DNA from: Fusobacterium ulcerans
GTDB lineage: Bacteria; Fusobacteriota; Fusobacteriia; Fusobacteriales; Fusobacteriaceae
DNA length: 64,000 nt
Assembly: GCF_003019675.1 (NCBI RefSeq)
Contig: NZ_CP028105.1
Location: 1,380,282 to 1,444,281 of the forward strand
Direction of reading: 5' to 3'
In this document: positions 39,090 to 47,005 of the stretch, piece by piece
Layout: the number at the start of each line of letters is the position of its first letter
Position numbering within the stretch: position 1 is the stretch's first letter
Notes under the pieces: model-generated
What the model saw: the letters and a program-made list of their open reading frames with translations, nothing else
What the model was told of the DNA's origin: nothing
Database searches by the model: none
Position numbers and translations under genes: made by a program

Positions 39090-40380
39090 TAAAGATAGTA
39101 TAATAAAAACAGCAGTAGATATGGGAAATATGAAAATAAAAGCTGTCACTGGAGAATTATCTGCTGACGGTGAACATTTAAAAATATTAGGATATGTTGA
39201 AGTACCAAGTCGTGGGATAAAAAAGTCAGTTGTGGAAAATCCAGAAGAATTAAGTCACTGTCTAGCTTACGCGTTAGGACAGTTAAGAGAACAGACTGGT
39301 ATCCCTATTGAAAAAGTATCTATAGGAATAAGTGGAGAAGCTATTAAATCAAGAACTACTAATGTAAGATATTCTTTTGATGAAAAAGAAATTGGTGAAA
39401 AAGAGGTAGATACACTGATAAGAATGGCTGAACATGAACTTCTTACAGGAAAAGAAAGAGTGCTAAAAAGAGAAATATACAATATCAGAGTAAATAATTC
39501 AGGGATAATCAAAAATCCAATAGGTGTTACTGGAAAAGAGATGCAGGGAGATGTCCATCTGATATATATAGACGAAGCAGAAGCGGAAAAACTAGTAGAA
39601 GTAGTGAATAGGATAGGACTGGAAGCAGAAAATGTCCTTTTAAATGCTTATGCATCTGCTAAAGCTTCTCTTGATGACGAAGATAGAAGAATGGGAGTTG
39701 CCTTGATTGATATTGGTGAAGGCTCAACAGATATAATTCTGTTTAAAAATGATAAACTCATCTATTCTAAATCACTTCCTTTAGGTGGAATGCACTATGT
39801 CAATGACATAAGTTATCTATTCCAGATATCTAAACAGGAAGCTTTTGAGATATTATCAAAATTGAAAGATAAAGATATACATGAAGAGCATATATTTTGT
39901 GGTGATACTAAAAAGGTATCAGTAGCAGATATAAAAAATATAATAGATGCAAGAACAGAAGATATAATCAGCTTTATTACTCAAACTATTGAGGAATCTG
40001 GATTTAACGGATACCTTGGAAAAGGTTTGGTTTTAACAGGAGGAGCCATTGTTATTGATGGTCTTCTTGAAAAAATAAATAAAAAAACAGGATATGTTGT
40101 GAGAAAGGTACTTCCTCATGCTTTTCGAGGTCTGGAGGATGTAGATGCCAGTATGGCTACAGTTATAGGAATCTTTAGTGAAATAATGGAAGAGGAATAT
40201 AATAGAATGCAGTCAGGTTTTTATTCGCAGCAGAATGAATCTGAAGCCCCTTCAAAAAATACAATGGAAGAGACAGAAGAGGACGACTTGGATAAATTAC
40301 TAGAAGATGATAAAGATAACAGCAAAAAGAAAAGTGGAACACTCAGCAGTATAAAAAACTGGTTTTCTAATTTTATTTAA
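39079..40380 (+). CDS. ftsA: Cell division protein FtsA
   Basis: A 433-residue actin-like ATPase that tethers FtsZ to the membrane. The first phosphate loop is AVDMGNMKIKAVTGE, followed by the SHS2/1C domain, then VALIDIGEGSTDIILFK (second phosphate loop) and LTGGAIVIDGL. A long acidic linker (EETEEDDLDKLLEDDKD) leads to a C-terminal amphipathic helix (GTLSSIKNWFSNFI), the membrane-targeting tail. It overlaps ftsQ and is followed by ftsZ. Confidence 0.95.
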   Translation: MTDNKDSIIKTAVDMGNMKIKAVTGELSADGEHLKILGYVEVPSRGIKKSVVENPEELSHCLAYALGQLREQTGIPIEKVSIGISGEAIKSRTTNVRYSFDEKEIGEKEVDTLIRMAEHELLTGKERVLKREIYNIRVNNSGIIKNPIGVTGKEMQGDVHLIYIDEAEAEKLVEVVNRIGLEAENVLLNAYASAKASLDDEDRRMGVALIDIGEGSTDIILFKNDKLIYSKSLPLGGMHYVNDISYLFQISKQEAFEILSKLKDKDIHEEHIFCGDTKKVSVADIKNIIDARTEDIISFITQTIEESGFNGYLGKGLVLTGGAIVIDGLLEKINKKTGYVVRKVLPHAFRGLEDVDASMATVIGIFSEIMEEEYNRMQSGFYSQQNESEAPSKNTMEETEEDDLDKLLEDDKDNSKKKSGTLSSIKNWFSNFI

Positions 40381-40410
40381 ATTCAGAATGAAATGATAAA
40401 AGGGGGTATT

Positions 40411-41484
40411 ATGTTGATAGATCAAGATTTAGTTAAGATAAAGGTATTAGGAGCTGGAGGAGCTGGAGGAAATGCGATCAATGATATGATCGAATCTGGA
40501 GTAGGAGGAGTAGAATATATTGCGGCCAACACAGATGCTCAAGATTTAAATAAATCTCTGGCTGACATAAGAATCCAACTTGGAGAAAAATTAACAAGAG
40601 GACTTGGAGCTGGAGCTGATCCTGAAATAGGAAGACAGGCAGCAGAAGAGGATGTAGAGAAAATCAAAAATCTTTTAGAAGAAACAGATATGCTTTTCAT
40701 AACAGCAGGAATGGGAGGAGGAACTGGAACAGGAGCTGCACCAGTAATTGCTAAAGTAGCAAAGGAGCTAGGAGTATTAACTGTAGCAGTTGTAACAAGA
40801 CCATTCTCATTTGAAGGAAAGAAAAGAAAAAATAATGCTGATATAGGTGTTGAAAATCTTAAAAAGGCTGTAGATGCTTTAGTAATAATACCAAATGATA
40901 AGCTTTTTGAATTACCTGATAAAACAATAACTTTACAAAATGCATTTAAAGAAGCAAATAATATCCTAAAAATAGGTATCAGAGGGGTAGCAGACCTTAT
41001 GATAGGTAATGGACTTATCAATCTGGACTTTGCTGATATTAAAGCAACAATGATGAATTCTGGTGTAGCTGTACTCGGATTCGGAGAAGGAGAAGGAGAA
41101 AACAGAGCTGTAAAAGCTACTGAGAAAGCTTTATTATCTCCATTACTTGAAAAATCTATACTGGGAGCAAGCAAAATACTTATTAATATAACTGGAGCAC
41201 CAGATATAACTCTTATGGAAGCTCAGACTATTTCTGATATGATCAGAGATGCAGCTGGAAAAACTGCTGATGATGTTATGTTCGGACTTGTTATCGATCC
41301 AGAAGTTGGAGACAGAGTACAGGTTACTATTATAGCTAACAACTTTGTAAATGAGCAGGAAAAAAGTGAGCCGTTTATTAATGTTGATGCTAAAAAACCT
41401 GTAACAGTAGTTACTCCTGAAGAAGCAGATGTAAAGAGATCTGAACTTGATCTTCCACCTTGGATAAGAAGTTCTAAAAAATAA
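40411..41484 (+). CDS. ftsZ: Cell division protein FtsZ
   Basis: A 357-residue tubulin-like GTPase forming the division ring. The N-terminal KVLGAGGAGGNAIN and the G-loop GGGTGTG (residues 102-108) bind GTP; NADIGVENLKKAVDALVIIPND and the catalytic NLDFADIKATM (T7 loop) follow. The linker is very short and ends in the conserved C-terminal peptide ELDLPPWIR, which binds FtsA. ATG 40411 follows AAAGGGGG at good distance; ATG 40393 would place that site inside the coding sequence. Last gene of the division run. Confidence 0.97.
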   Translation: MLIDQDLVKIKVLGAGGAGGNAINDMIESGVGGVEYIAANTDAQDLNKSLADIRIQLGEKLTRGLGAGADPEIGRQAAEEDVEKIKNLLEETDMLFITAGMGGGTGTGAAPVIAKVAKELGVLTVAVVTRPFSFEGKKRKNNADIGVENLKKAVDALVIIPNDKLFELPDKTITLQNAFKEANNILKIGIRGVADLMIGNGLINLDFADIKATMMNSGVAVLGFGEGEGENRAVKATEKALLSPLLEKSILGASKILINITGAPDITLMEAQTISDMIRDAAGKTADDVMFGLVIDPEVGDRVQVTIIANNFVNEQEKSEPFINVDAKKPVTVVTPEEADVKRSELDLPPWIRSSKK

Positions 41485-41495
41485 TAAATAAATAC

Positions 41496-41524
41496 TTGAA
41501 AAAATCATCAAAAGATGGTATAGT
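41496..41524 (+). promoter_or_regulatory. Promoter of rpsF-rpsR
   Basis: TTGAAA (41496-41501), a 17-base spacer and TATAGT (41519-41524). It separates the ribosomal genes from ftsZ, whose own terminator is not evident. Confidence 0.7.
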
Positions 41525-41532
41525 ATTTAGTG

Positions 41533-41579
41533 CCCTGCTCAAAATCAACGTGTTTTGGGCTAAAACCATAGGGAGGAGG
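41533..41579 (+). promoter_or_regulatory. Candidate S6:S18 autoregulatory leader
   Basis: GCTCAAAA (41537-41544) pairs with TTTTGGGC (41553-41560), with one wobble. Outside it CCCT (41533-41536) can pair with AGGG (41570-41573), which overlaps the Shine-Dalgarno sequence GGGAGGAGG. This fits a repressor leader in which the S6:S18 complex closes the ribosome site, known from other bacteria. Assignment is by position and fold only. Confidence 0.45.
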
Positions 41580-41586
41580 TTAAAAA

Positions 41587-41871
41587 ATGAAAAAATATGA
41601 AATTATGTACATCATCAACCCAACAATTTTAGAAGAGGGTAGAGATGCAGTAGTTGAAAAAGTAACAGGAATTTTAACTGCCGCTGGAGCTACAGTAGCT
41701 AAAAGTGAAAAATGGGGAGAAAGAAAATTAGCTTATCCTATTGATAAGAAAAAAACTGGATTCTATGTACTAGCAACTTTTGATATTGATGGAACTCAAT
41801 TATCAGCAGTTGAAGGAAAGCTTAACATTACTGAAGAAGTAATAAGATATATCATCGTTAAGCAAGACTAA
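41587..41871 (+). CDS. rpsF: 30S ribosomal protein S6
   Basis: A 94-residue small-subunit protein that binds the central 16S domain with S18. It begins MKKYEIMYIINPTILEEGRD and carries EKWGERKLAYPIDKKKTGFYVLATFD and the C-terminal EEVIRYIIVKQD, all typical. The start has an optimal GGGAGGAGG site. Usually ssb lies between rpsF and rpsR, but here rpsR follows directly, so the single-strand binding gene must be elsewhere. Confidence 0.97.
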   Translation: MKKYEIMYIINPTILEEGRDAVVEKVTGILTAAGATVAKSEKWGERKLAYPIDKKKTGFYVLATFDIDGTQLSAVEGKLNITEEVIRYIIVKQD

Positions 41872-41912
41872 TTATTTTAGAATGTAGTTAAAATCAAGAG
41901 GAGGTTATAAAA

Positions 41913-42131
41913 ATGGCAGAATTCAGAAGAAGAAGAGCTAAATTAAGAGTTAAAGCTGAAGAAATTGATTATAAAAATGTAGACCTTTTAAAAAGATTTG
42001 TATCTGATAAAGGAAAAATCAATCCTTCTAGAGTAACTGGAGCTAATGCTAAGTTACAAAGAAGAATAGCTAAAGCTATAAAAAGAGCTAGAAACATCGC
42101 TTTGATTCCTTATACAAGAATTGAAAAATAG
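41913..42131 (+). CDS. rpsR: 30S ribosomal protein S18
   Basis: A 72-residue basic small-subunit protein, partner of S6. Typical segments are [52 protein letters not shown]. The start follows GAGGAGG. A strong terminator closes the two-gene operon. No zinc-binding cysteines are present, so it is the C-minus form. Confidence 0.97.
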   Translation: MAEFRRRRAKLRVKAEEIDYKNVDLLKRFVSDKGKINPSRVTGANAKLQRRIAKAIKRARNIALIPYTRIEK

Positions 42132-42140
42132 TTTCTTATA

Positions 42141-42169
42141 GGCTGGACATTAAAAGTTCAGCCTTTTTT
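42141..42169 (+). terminator. Terminator after rpsR
   Basis: GGCTGGAC (42141-42148) pairs with GTTCAGCC (42156-42163), followed by six T residues. Confidence 0.9.
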
Positions 42170-42331
42170 CTTTTTTTGAAAAACTTAAAAGAACTAAAAA
42201 ATTCATTTTAAAGAATATTATTGCAAATTAATTATAGACTTTTAAATTTATATATGATAAACTTGGGTAACAACTAAAATAGAAAAATTAATCTTATTGT
42301 TGTATATTGTGGACAAAATGAGGTAATCAAA

Positions 42332-43708
42332 ATGGGAAAGATGATGAGAAAAAAAGAGGATCCACTACACTGGTATAAATTTTTAGTAATAGCAGCAATA
42401 GAACTGCTTTTAGCATTTTCATCTTTTGGATATATTATTATAAAGCCTTTAGCTATAACTATGATGCCTATTCCTGTAATTATTGGAGCATTTTTCTTAG
42501 GTCCTTTAGAAGGAATGGCATTGGGAGGAATATTTGGGCTTACTAGTATGTGGAAGGCATCTATATCTGGAGTCTCATATGTTGACAGCATATTTTCTCC
42601 TTTTAATAGCGGAGCTCCATTTTCAAGTGTGATTCTCAGTGTAGGAACAAGAATGGCATTTGGGTTTTTAGCGGGTATTATATTCAAAAGTGTTGAATGG
42701 AGTAAATATAAGAAACTAGCAGTATCTGTAGCTGCTTTTTTAAGTGACATGGTACATTCTTTTTTGGTTTATACAGCTCTATATTTTCTTTTTCCAGAAC
42801 TTGGATTCAGTCCTTTAAATACATTTGAAGACATGATTAAGTTAAACAGTATAGTAAATAGATTAGGGACTATACTGATAATTCTTGCTATTTATATAAT
42901 AAGCACTAATAAGAAAGTAAAGGAATTTAAAAGGCAGATAGAGGTCATAGAAATATCTGAAAAAAAGGAAAAAAGTGGACGAATATTGATTGTTTTTGCA
43001 GGAGTAGTTACTGCTTTGGTTATGAGTCTTGGATATCATTTTTTTACTAGAATCAAGATACTTCTCCTTGAAGGGGGAATTGTTTTAGACTCACATTTAT
43101 TAGGAGAATTTGTGCATATAGGATTGCAGTTCTTTATATCATCTATTTCCTTGATATTTTTAATAATGGTAGTATTAATATTTATAAGAAAATATTCTAA
43201 TGAAATGGAATTGAAATCAGAGTTAGATATAATGACAGGGATATATAATAAAGGAACTGTTATTTCATACATAAAAGAAAAATTAAAAAAATCAGAGGTT
43301 GATTCTTCAGGATTTTTTATCATACTGGATATAGATTATTTTAAAATTATTAATGATAAATATGGGCATCTTTTTGGGGATACAGTATTGATAAAAGTAG
43401 CAGAAATTCTTATGAATTCTTTTAGAAAAAAAGGGATAGTAGGAAGATTTGGGGGAGATGAATTTTGTATTCTAACCTATGAACCTTTTTCTGTAGAATA
43501 TTTAGAAGATAAAATAAATAAGTTGAGGCATCAGATAAATAAGATAGAAATCCCAGATAAAGAAGCAAGAAATATAACATGCAGTATAGGAATATCTCAC
43601 TGGCAAGGGAATGAAAAAACTTTTGAGGAACTTTATCACGAAGCTGACACTGCTCTATATACAGTGAAAAATAAAGGAAGAGATGGATACGCTTTTTGGG
43701 AAGAATAA
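42332..43708 (+). CDS. Membrane GGDEF protein with ECF S-component-like sensor
   Basis: A 458-residue protein. Residues 12-200 hold about five to six membrane helices whose motifs (IIIKPLAITMMPIPVIIGAFFLG, GPLEGMALGGIFGLTSMW) resemble vitamin-binding S components of ECF transporters. Two more helices (about 215-290) follow, then a GGDEF domain (295-455) with IMTGIYNKGTVISYI, DIDYFKIINDKYGH and an intact RFGGDEF. It should make cyclic-di-GMP at the membrane, perhaps gated by a small ligand; that gating is inference. ATG behind GAGG, single-gene unit with its own terminator. Confidence 0.85.
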   Translation: MGKMMRKKEDPLHWYKFLVIAAIELLLAFSSFGYIIIKPLAITMMPIPVIIGAFFLGPLEGMALGGIFGLTSMWKASISGVSYVDSIFSPFNSGAPFSSVILSVGTRMAFGFLAGIIFKSVEWSKYKKLAVSVAAFLSDMVHSFLVYTALYFLFPELGFSPLNTFEDMIKLNSIVNRLGTILIILAIYIISTNKKVKEFKRQIEVIEISEKKEKSGRILIVFAGVVTALVMSLGYHFFTRIKILLLEGGIVLDSHLLGEFVHIGLQFFISSISLIFLIMVVLIFIRKYSNEMELKSELDIMTGIYNKGTVISYIKEKLKKSEVDSSGFFIILDIDYFKIINDKYGHLFGDTVLIKVAEILMNSFRKKGIVGRFGGDEFCILTYEPFSVEYLEDKINKLRHQINKIEIPDKEARNITCSIGISHWQGNEKTFEELYHEADTALYTVKNKGRDGYAFWEE

Positions 43709-43722
43709 TAATATATAAAATT

Positions 43723-43751
43723 AAGACCAACTGTGATTTTTAGTTGGTCTT
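43723..43751. terminator. Bidirectional terminator between convergent genes
   Basis: AAGACCAACT (43723-43732) pairs perfectly with AGTTGGTCTT (43742-43751), with T-rich sequence on the plus side and A-rich on the other. Confidence 0.88.
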
Positions 43752-43759
43752 TTCTTTTT

Positions 43760-45148
43760 TTAATAATGAATATATTTTTTTAAATCATATTTTTTAATTT
43801 TATGGTTGAGGAGTTGCCTTGATATTTTTAATGCATCAGCTAACTCTGAAAAAGAAGAAGTATTTTGAGAAGCTTCAATTATATAGCTTTTTTCAAAGTT
43901 TTCAATAGCAGTATTTAGAGACTCGTTTTCAGAGGACTTATAAATAGAATTATTACAGTAATTAGGTTTATTGTTAGCAGTTAAAATATAGTCAGGAACA
44001 TCATCTAATTTAATAGTATTAGATGATGTAAAGTTAAATGCAGTTTCAATTACATTTTTCAGTTCTCTGACGTTTCCAGGCCATGGATATTTATAGAAAA
44101 GATCTAGAACATTTTTTGAAATATCTGAGATATTCATATTCATTTTTTTATTGTAGAATTCAATGAAAAACTGAGCTAGCTTTTCTATGTCATTTTTTCT
44201 TTCAGTTAAAGAAGGAGTCTTTATCTGAACACTGGACAATCTGTAAAAAAGGTCAGGACGGATTCTTTTTTCAGCAAGGCATGCTTCTGGAGTCTGATTG
44301 ATTGCTGCAATTATTCTCACATCAACCTCTTTAGTTTCTATTCCTCCAATTCTTGTTATTTTTTTATCCTCTATTATTCTTAAAAGCTTTGCCTGCATAT
44401 TGAGATTCATAGAATTAATCTCATCTAAAAAAATTGTTCCCCCATCTGCCATTTCAAAGATTCCAGGTCTGTTTATGGCATCAGTATAGCTTCCTTTTGT
44501 AGTTCCAAAAAGAATACTTTCCAGAAGATTGTCAGGAATAGCAGCACAGTTCTGAGAAATAAATATTTTGTTTTTTCTAGCACTGTTGCTGTGAATAGAT
44601 TGAGCCACCATCTCTTTTCCAGTTCCAGTTTCTCCGTAAATAAATATATTTGAATTAGTTCTGGAAACTTTAGATATCTTCTTTTTTAAATTTATTATCT
44701 CTTCAGAAGCACCTATTATATCTTCAATTGAATAAAGTTCATTAGAACATGGAGCAAGTATATTTGAATGATTGGTAAAATTATTCTTTTTAAAATTGCT
44801 GACAAATCTTACTGTATTTACAGCTCCTATAATTTTTCCATCAGCAATAATGGGGATTGTACTGTCAACTATAGGTTCTTTTTTCCCATTGGCATAGACG
44901 ATAATTTGCGTATTATTTAAAATAGTTTCTCCATATTTTACTGCTCTATAGAAAGTAGAAGTTTCTTGATCAATATTTGCAAAAATATCTAGAGGAGTTT
45001 TTCCAATAGCTGTTTTTACATCAACACTTCCAAGTCCAGAAGCAGAAAAGTATCGGCAGTACCTAACTATGAGATTTTCATCTACAACCATTATTCCATC
45101 AAAAGAATTATCTATCGTTTTTATTAAATCAATATAGCTTTCGATCAT
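43760..45148 (-). CDS. Sigma-54-dependent activator with PAS domain (RocR-like)
   Basis: A 462-residue enhancer-binding protein. Residues 5-120 are a PAS sensor (TIDNSFDGIMVVDENLIVRYC). The AAA+ domain (142-385) has Walker A GETGTGKE (172-179), Walker B GGTIFLDE (236-243) and the R-finger region. The sigma-54-contacting loop, normally GAFTGA, reads GSYTDA (219-224). A Fis-type helix-turn-helix (FSELADALKISRQLLNHKIKKYDL) ends the protein. ATG 45148 is set by GGAGGG. It is divergent from an amidohydrolase-BrnQ operon that has a textbook -24/-12 promoter, and is almost certainly its activator. The effector is unknown, possibly an amino acid or peptide. Confidence 0.9.
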   Translation of the reverse strand: MIESYIDLIKTIDNSFDGIMVVDENLIVRYCRYFSASGLGSVDVKTAIGKTPLDIFANIDQETSTFYRAVKYGETILNNTQIIVYANGKKEPIVDSTIPIIADGKIIGAVNTVRFVSNFKKNNFTNHSNILAPCSNELYSIEDIIGASEEIINLKKKISKVSRTNSNIFIYGETGTGKEMVAQSIHSNSARKNKIFISQNCAAIPDNLLESILFGTTKGSYTDAINRPGIFEMADGGTIFLDEINSMNLNMQAKLLRIIEDKKITRIGGIETKEVDVRIIAAINQTPEACLAEKRIRPDLFYRLSSVQIKTPSLTERKNDIEKLAQFFIEFYNKKMNMNISDISKNVLDLFYKYPWPGNVRELKNVIETAFNFTSSNTIKLDDVPDYILTANNKPNYCNNSIYKSSENESLNTAIENFEKSYIIEASQNTSSFSELADALKISRQLLNHKIKKYDLKKYIHY

Positions 45149-45190
45149 TTTAATCCCTCCTTGAATTACTTTAACATATTCAAAATAGAT

Positions 45191-45210
45191 TTGTAAAATA
45201 TTTTTTACAA
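45191..45210. promoter_or_regulatory. Candidate upstream activator site
   Basis: TTGTAAAATATTTTTTACAA is a 20-base near-perfect palindrome about 100 bases upstream of the -24 element, the usual position for an enhancer-binding protein dimer. Confidence 0.55.
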
Positions 45211-45305
45211 GCTTATAAAAAATTTTATGATTTCTTAAATAGATTGAAAAAGGAATAAAGATAAAAGTTATATATTTTAGAGGAAATTGGTACATGGGGG
45301 AATTT

Positions 45306-45320
45306 TGGCACAAAACTTGC
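45306..45320 (+). promoter_or_regulatory. Sigma-54 (-24/-12) promoter
   Basis: TGGCAC (45306-45311), five bases, TTGC (45317-45320): a perfect RpoN consensus. It lies about 40 bases before the amidohydrolase start and beside the divergent sigma-54 activator gene. Confidence 0.88.
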
Positions 45321-45358
45321 TTTTAATTAGAGCAATGAAATTTAAGGAGGGGAACAAA

Positions 45359-46969
45359 ATGACTTTAGATACGTTATTATATAATGGGGAGTTTCATTCA
45401 ATGGATGATACCAACTCTATTTATGAAGCAATGGGAATAAAAGATGGGAAGATATCTTTTATTGGAAAAGATAAGGAAGCTGGAGAGATAGAAGCAAAAG
45501 AAAAAATAGATATGAAAGGTAAATTAGTTCTTCCAGGGTTTGTGGATACCCATCTTCATGCTATGGATTATGCAGAAACAAAAAAATTTATAAGGCTCAA
45601 TGGTTCAAATTCGGTAGATGAAGTTATTAAGAGAGGGAAAGAACATTATAGTAAGCATGGGCTATATAAAGGATGGTTAATAGGTTGGGGATGGAATCAA
45701 GCAGACTTTGAAGATGGAAATGAGTTTATTTATAAAAAGGATTTAGATAAAATATCTACAGATTATCCAATAATTTTAGTGAGAGTATGTGGCCATGTTG
45801 CAGTGACAAATTCAAAGGCCATGGAATTGATAATTAAAAATGGAGTTCCAGAAGAAGATATGGAATATATAGATACAGAAAAAGGAATATTGAGAGAATC
45901 AGCAGTAACAATCTACAGAAAAATTTTAGAAAAACCGACTGTTGAAAATATTAAAGATATGATTCTTACAGTACAGGAAGATTTTTTGAAAGAGGGAATA
46001 ACACAAGTACATAGTGCTGACTACTTCTCAGCAGTTCCAGAAGAAGATTGGGAAAAAGTAATAATAGCATATACAGAACTTGAAAAAGCAGGAAAATTAA
46101 AAGTAAGAACTTATGAACAATGTATGTTTTTTGTTTATGAAAATTTTGAAGAATTTATAGATAAAGGGTATAGAACAGGGCAAGGTGGAGAATATTTTAA
46201 AATCGGACCTTTGAAAGTTATATCAGATGGGTCACTAGGAGCTAGAACAGCATATATGAATGAGCCATATAGTGATGACCCAAGTACTCGTGGAATACAG
46301 GTTTTAGATGAAAAACAATTGAGAAAATTCTTTACAAAAGCTAAAGAAAAAAATATGCAGGTAGCAGTACATGGTATAGGAGATGGAGCTATTGAAATAG
46401 CAGCAGATATTTTGAATGAAGTAAATAAAGACGATCTTTCTAATCCTATGAGAAACGGAATAGTGCATGCTCAAATTACAAATGAAAGAATATTAGACAA
46501 AATGGTAAAAGGAAATATAACTGCCTATATACAGCCAGTTTTTATAGAAGATGATATGGAAGTAGCAGAAGTAAGACTTGGAAAGGAAAGAGTAGCTACA
46601 TCATATGTCTGGAAAACAATGCTGGATAAGGGAATTCATATATCAGGGGGATCAGATTCTCCAGTTGTAAGCTTTAGTATTATGGAAAATATATATTTTG
46701 CAGTAACAAGCAAAAATAAAAAAGGACTTCCAAAAGAGGGATGGATGCCAGCTCAAAGATTGAGTATAGATGAAGCAGTAAGATTATTTACAATAAATGC
46801 TGCATATCAGTCTTTTGAAGAAAATATTAAAGGTACACTAGAAATTGGAAAGTATGCAGATATAGTAGGATTAGAAAAAAATATTTATAATATTCCAAAA
46901 GATGAGATAAAAGATGTAAAAATTTCTTTCACAATGGTCAATGGAGAAACTGTATATAAAAAAGATTAA
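45359..46969 (+). CDS. YtcJ-family amidohydrolase
   Basis: A 536-residue metal-dependent hydrolase of the amidohydrolase 3 group. The beta-strand 1 metal ligands are HLH in LPGFVDTHLHAMD. Downstream come the Lys region IGPLKVISDGSLGARTA, AVHGIGDGAIEIAADIL and the Asp ligand in ISGGSDSPVVSF. The C-terminal KYADIVGLEKN closes the urease-like beta sandwich. Members hydrolyse cyclic or N-acyl amides; the substrate here is unknown. The real start is ATG 45359 after AAGGAGGGG. Transcribed from the sigma-54 promoter with a branched-chain amino-acid carrier, so it may release an amino acid. Confidence 0.9.
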   Translation: MTLDTLLYNGEFHSMDDTNSIYEAMGIKDGKISFIGKDKEAGEIEAKEKIDMKGKLVLPGFVDTHLHAMDYAETKKFIRLNGSNSVDEVIKRGKEHYSKHGLYKGWLIGWGWNQADFEDGNEFIYKKDLDKISTDYPIILVRVCGHVAVTNSKAMELIIKNGVPEEDMEYIDTEKGILRESAVTIYRKILEKPTVENIKDMILTVQEDFLKEGITQVHSADYFSAVPEEDWEKVIIAYTELEKAGKLKVRTYEQCMFFVYENFEEFIDKGYRTGQGGEYFKIGPLKVISDGSLGARTAYMNEPYSDDPSTRGIQVLDEKQLRKFFTKAKEKNMQVAVHGIGDGAIEIAADILNEVNKDDLSNPMRNGIVHAQITNERILDKMVKGNITAYIQPVFIEDDMEVAEVRLGKERVATSYVWKTMLDKGIHISGGSDSPVVSFSIMENIYFAVTSKNKKGLPKEGWMPAQRLSIDEAVRLFTINAAYQSFEENIKGTLEIGKYADIVGLEKNIYNIPKDEIKDVKISFTMVNGETVYKKD

Positions 46970-47005
46970 ATTACAAAATAAATAAAAAGAGGAGAGGAAA
47001 AATTT

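Noticed and set aside
40539-41174. A 211-codon frame antisense to ftsZ, and other long antisense frames over ddl, murC, ftsA and mraY
   Set aside because: Shadows of strongly coding plus-strand genes; low-complexity Ser/Ile/Phe composition and no ribosome sites.
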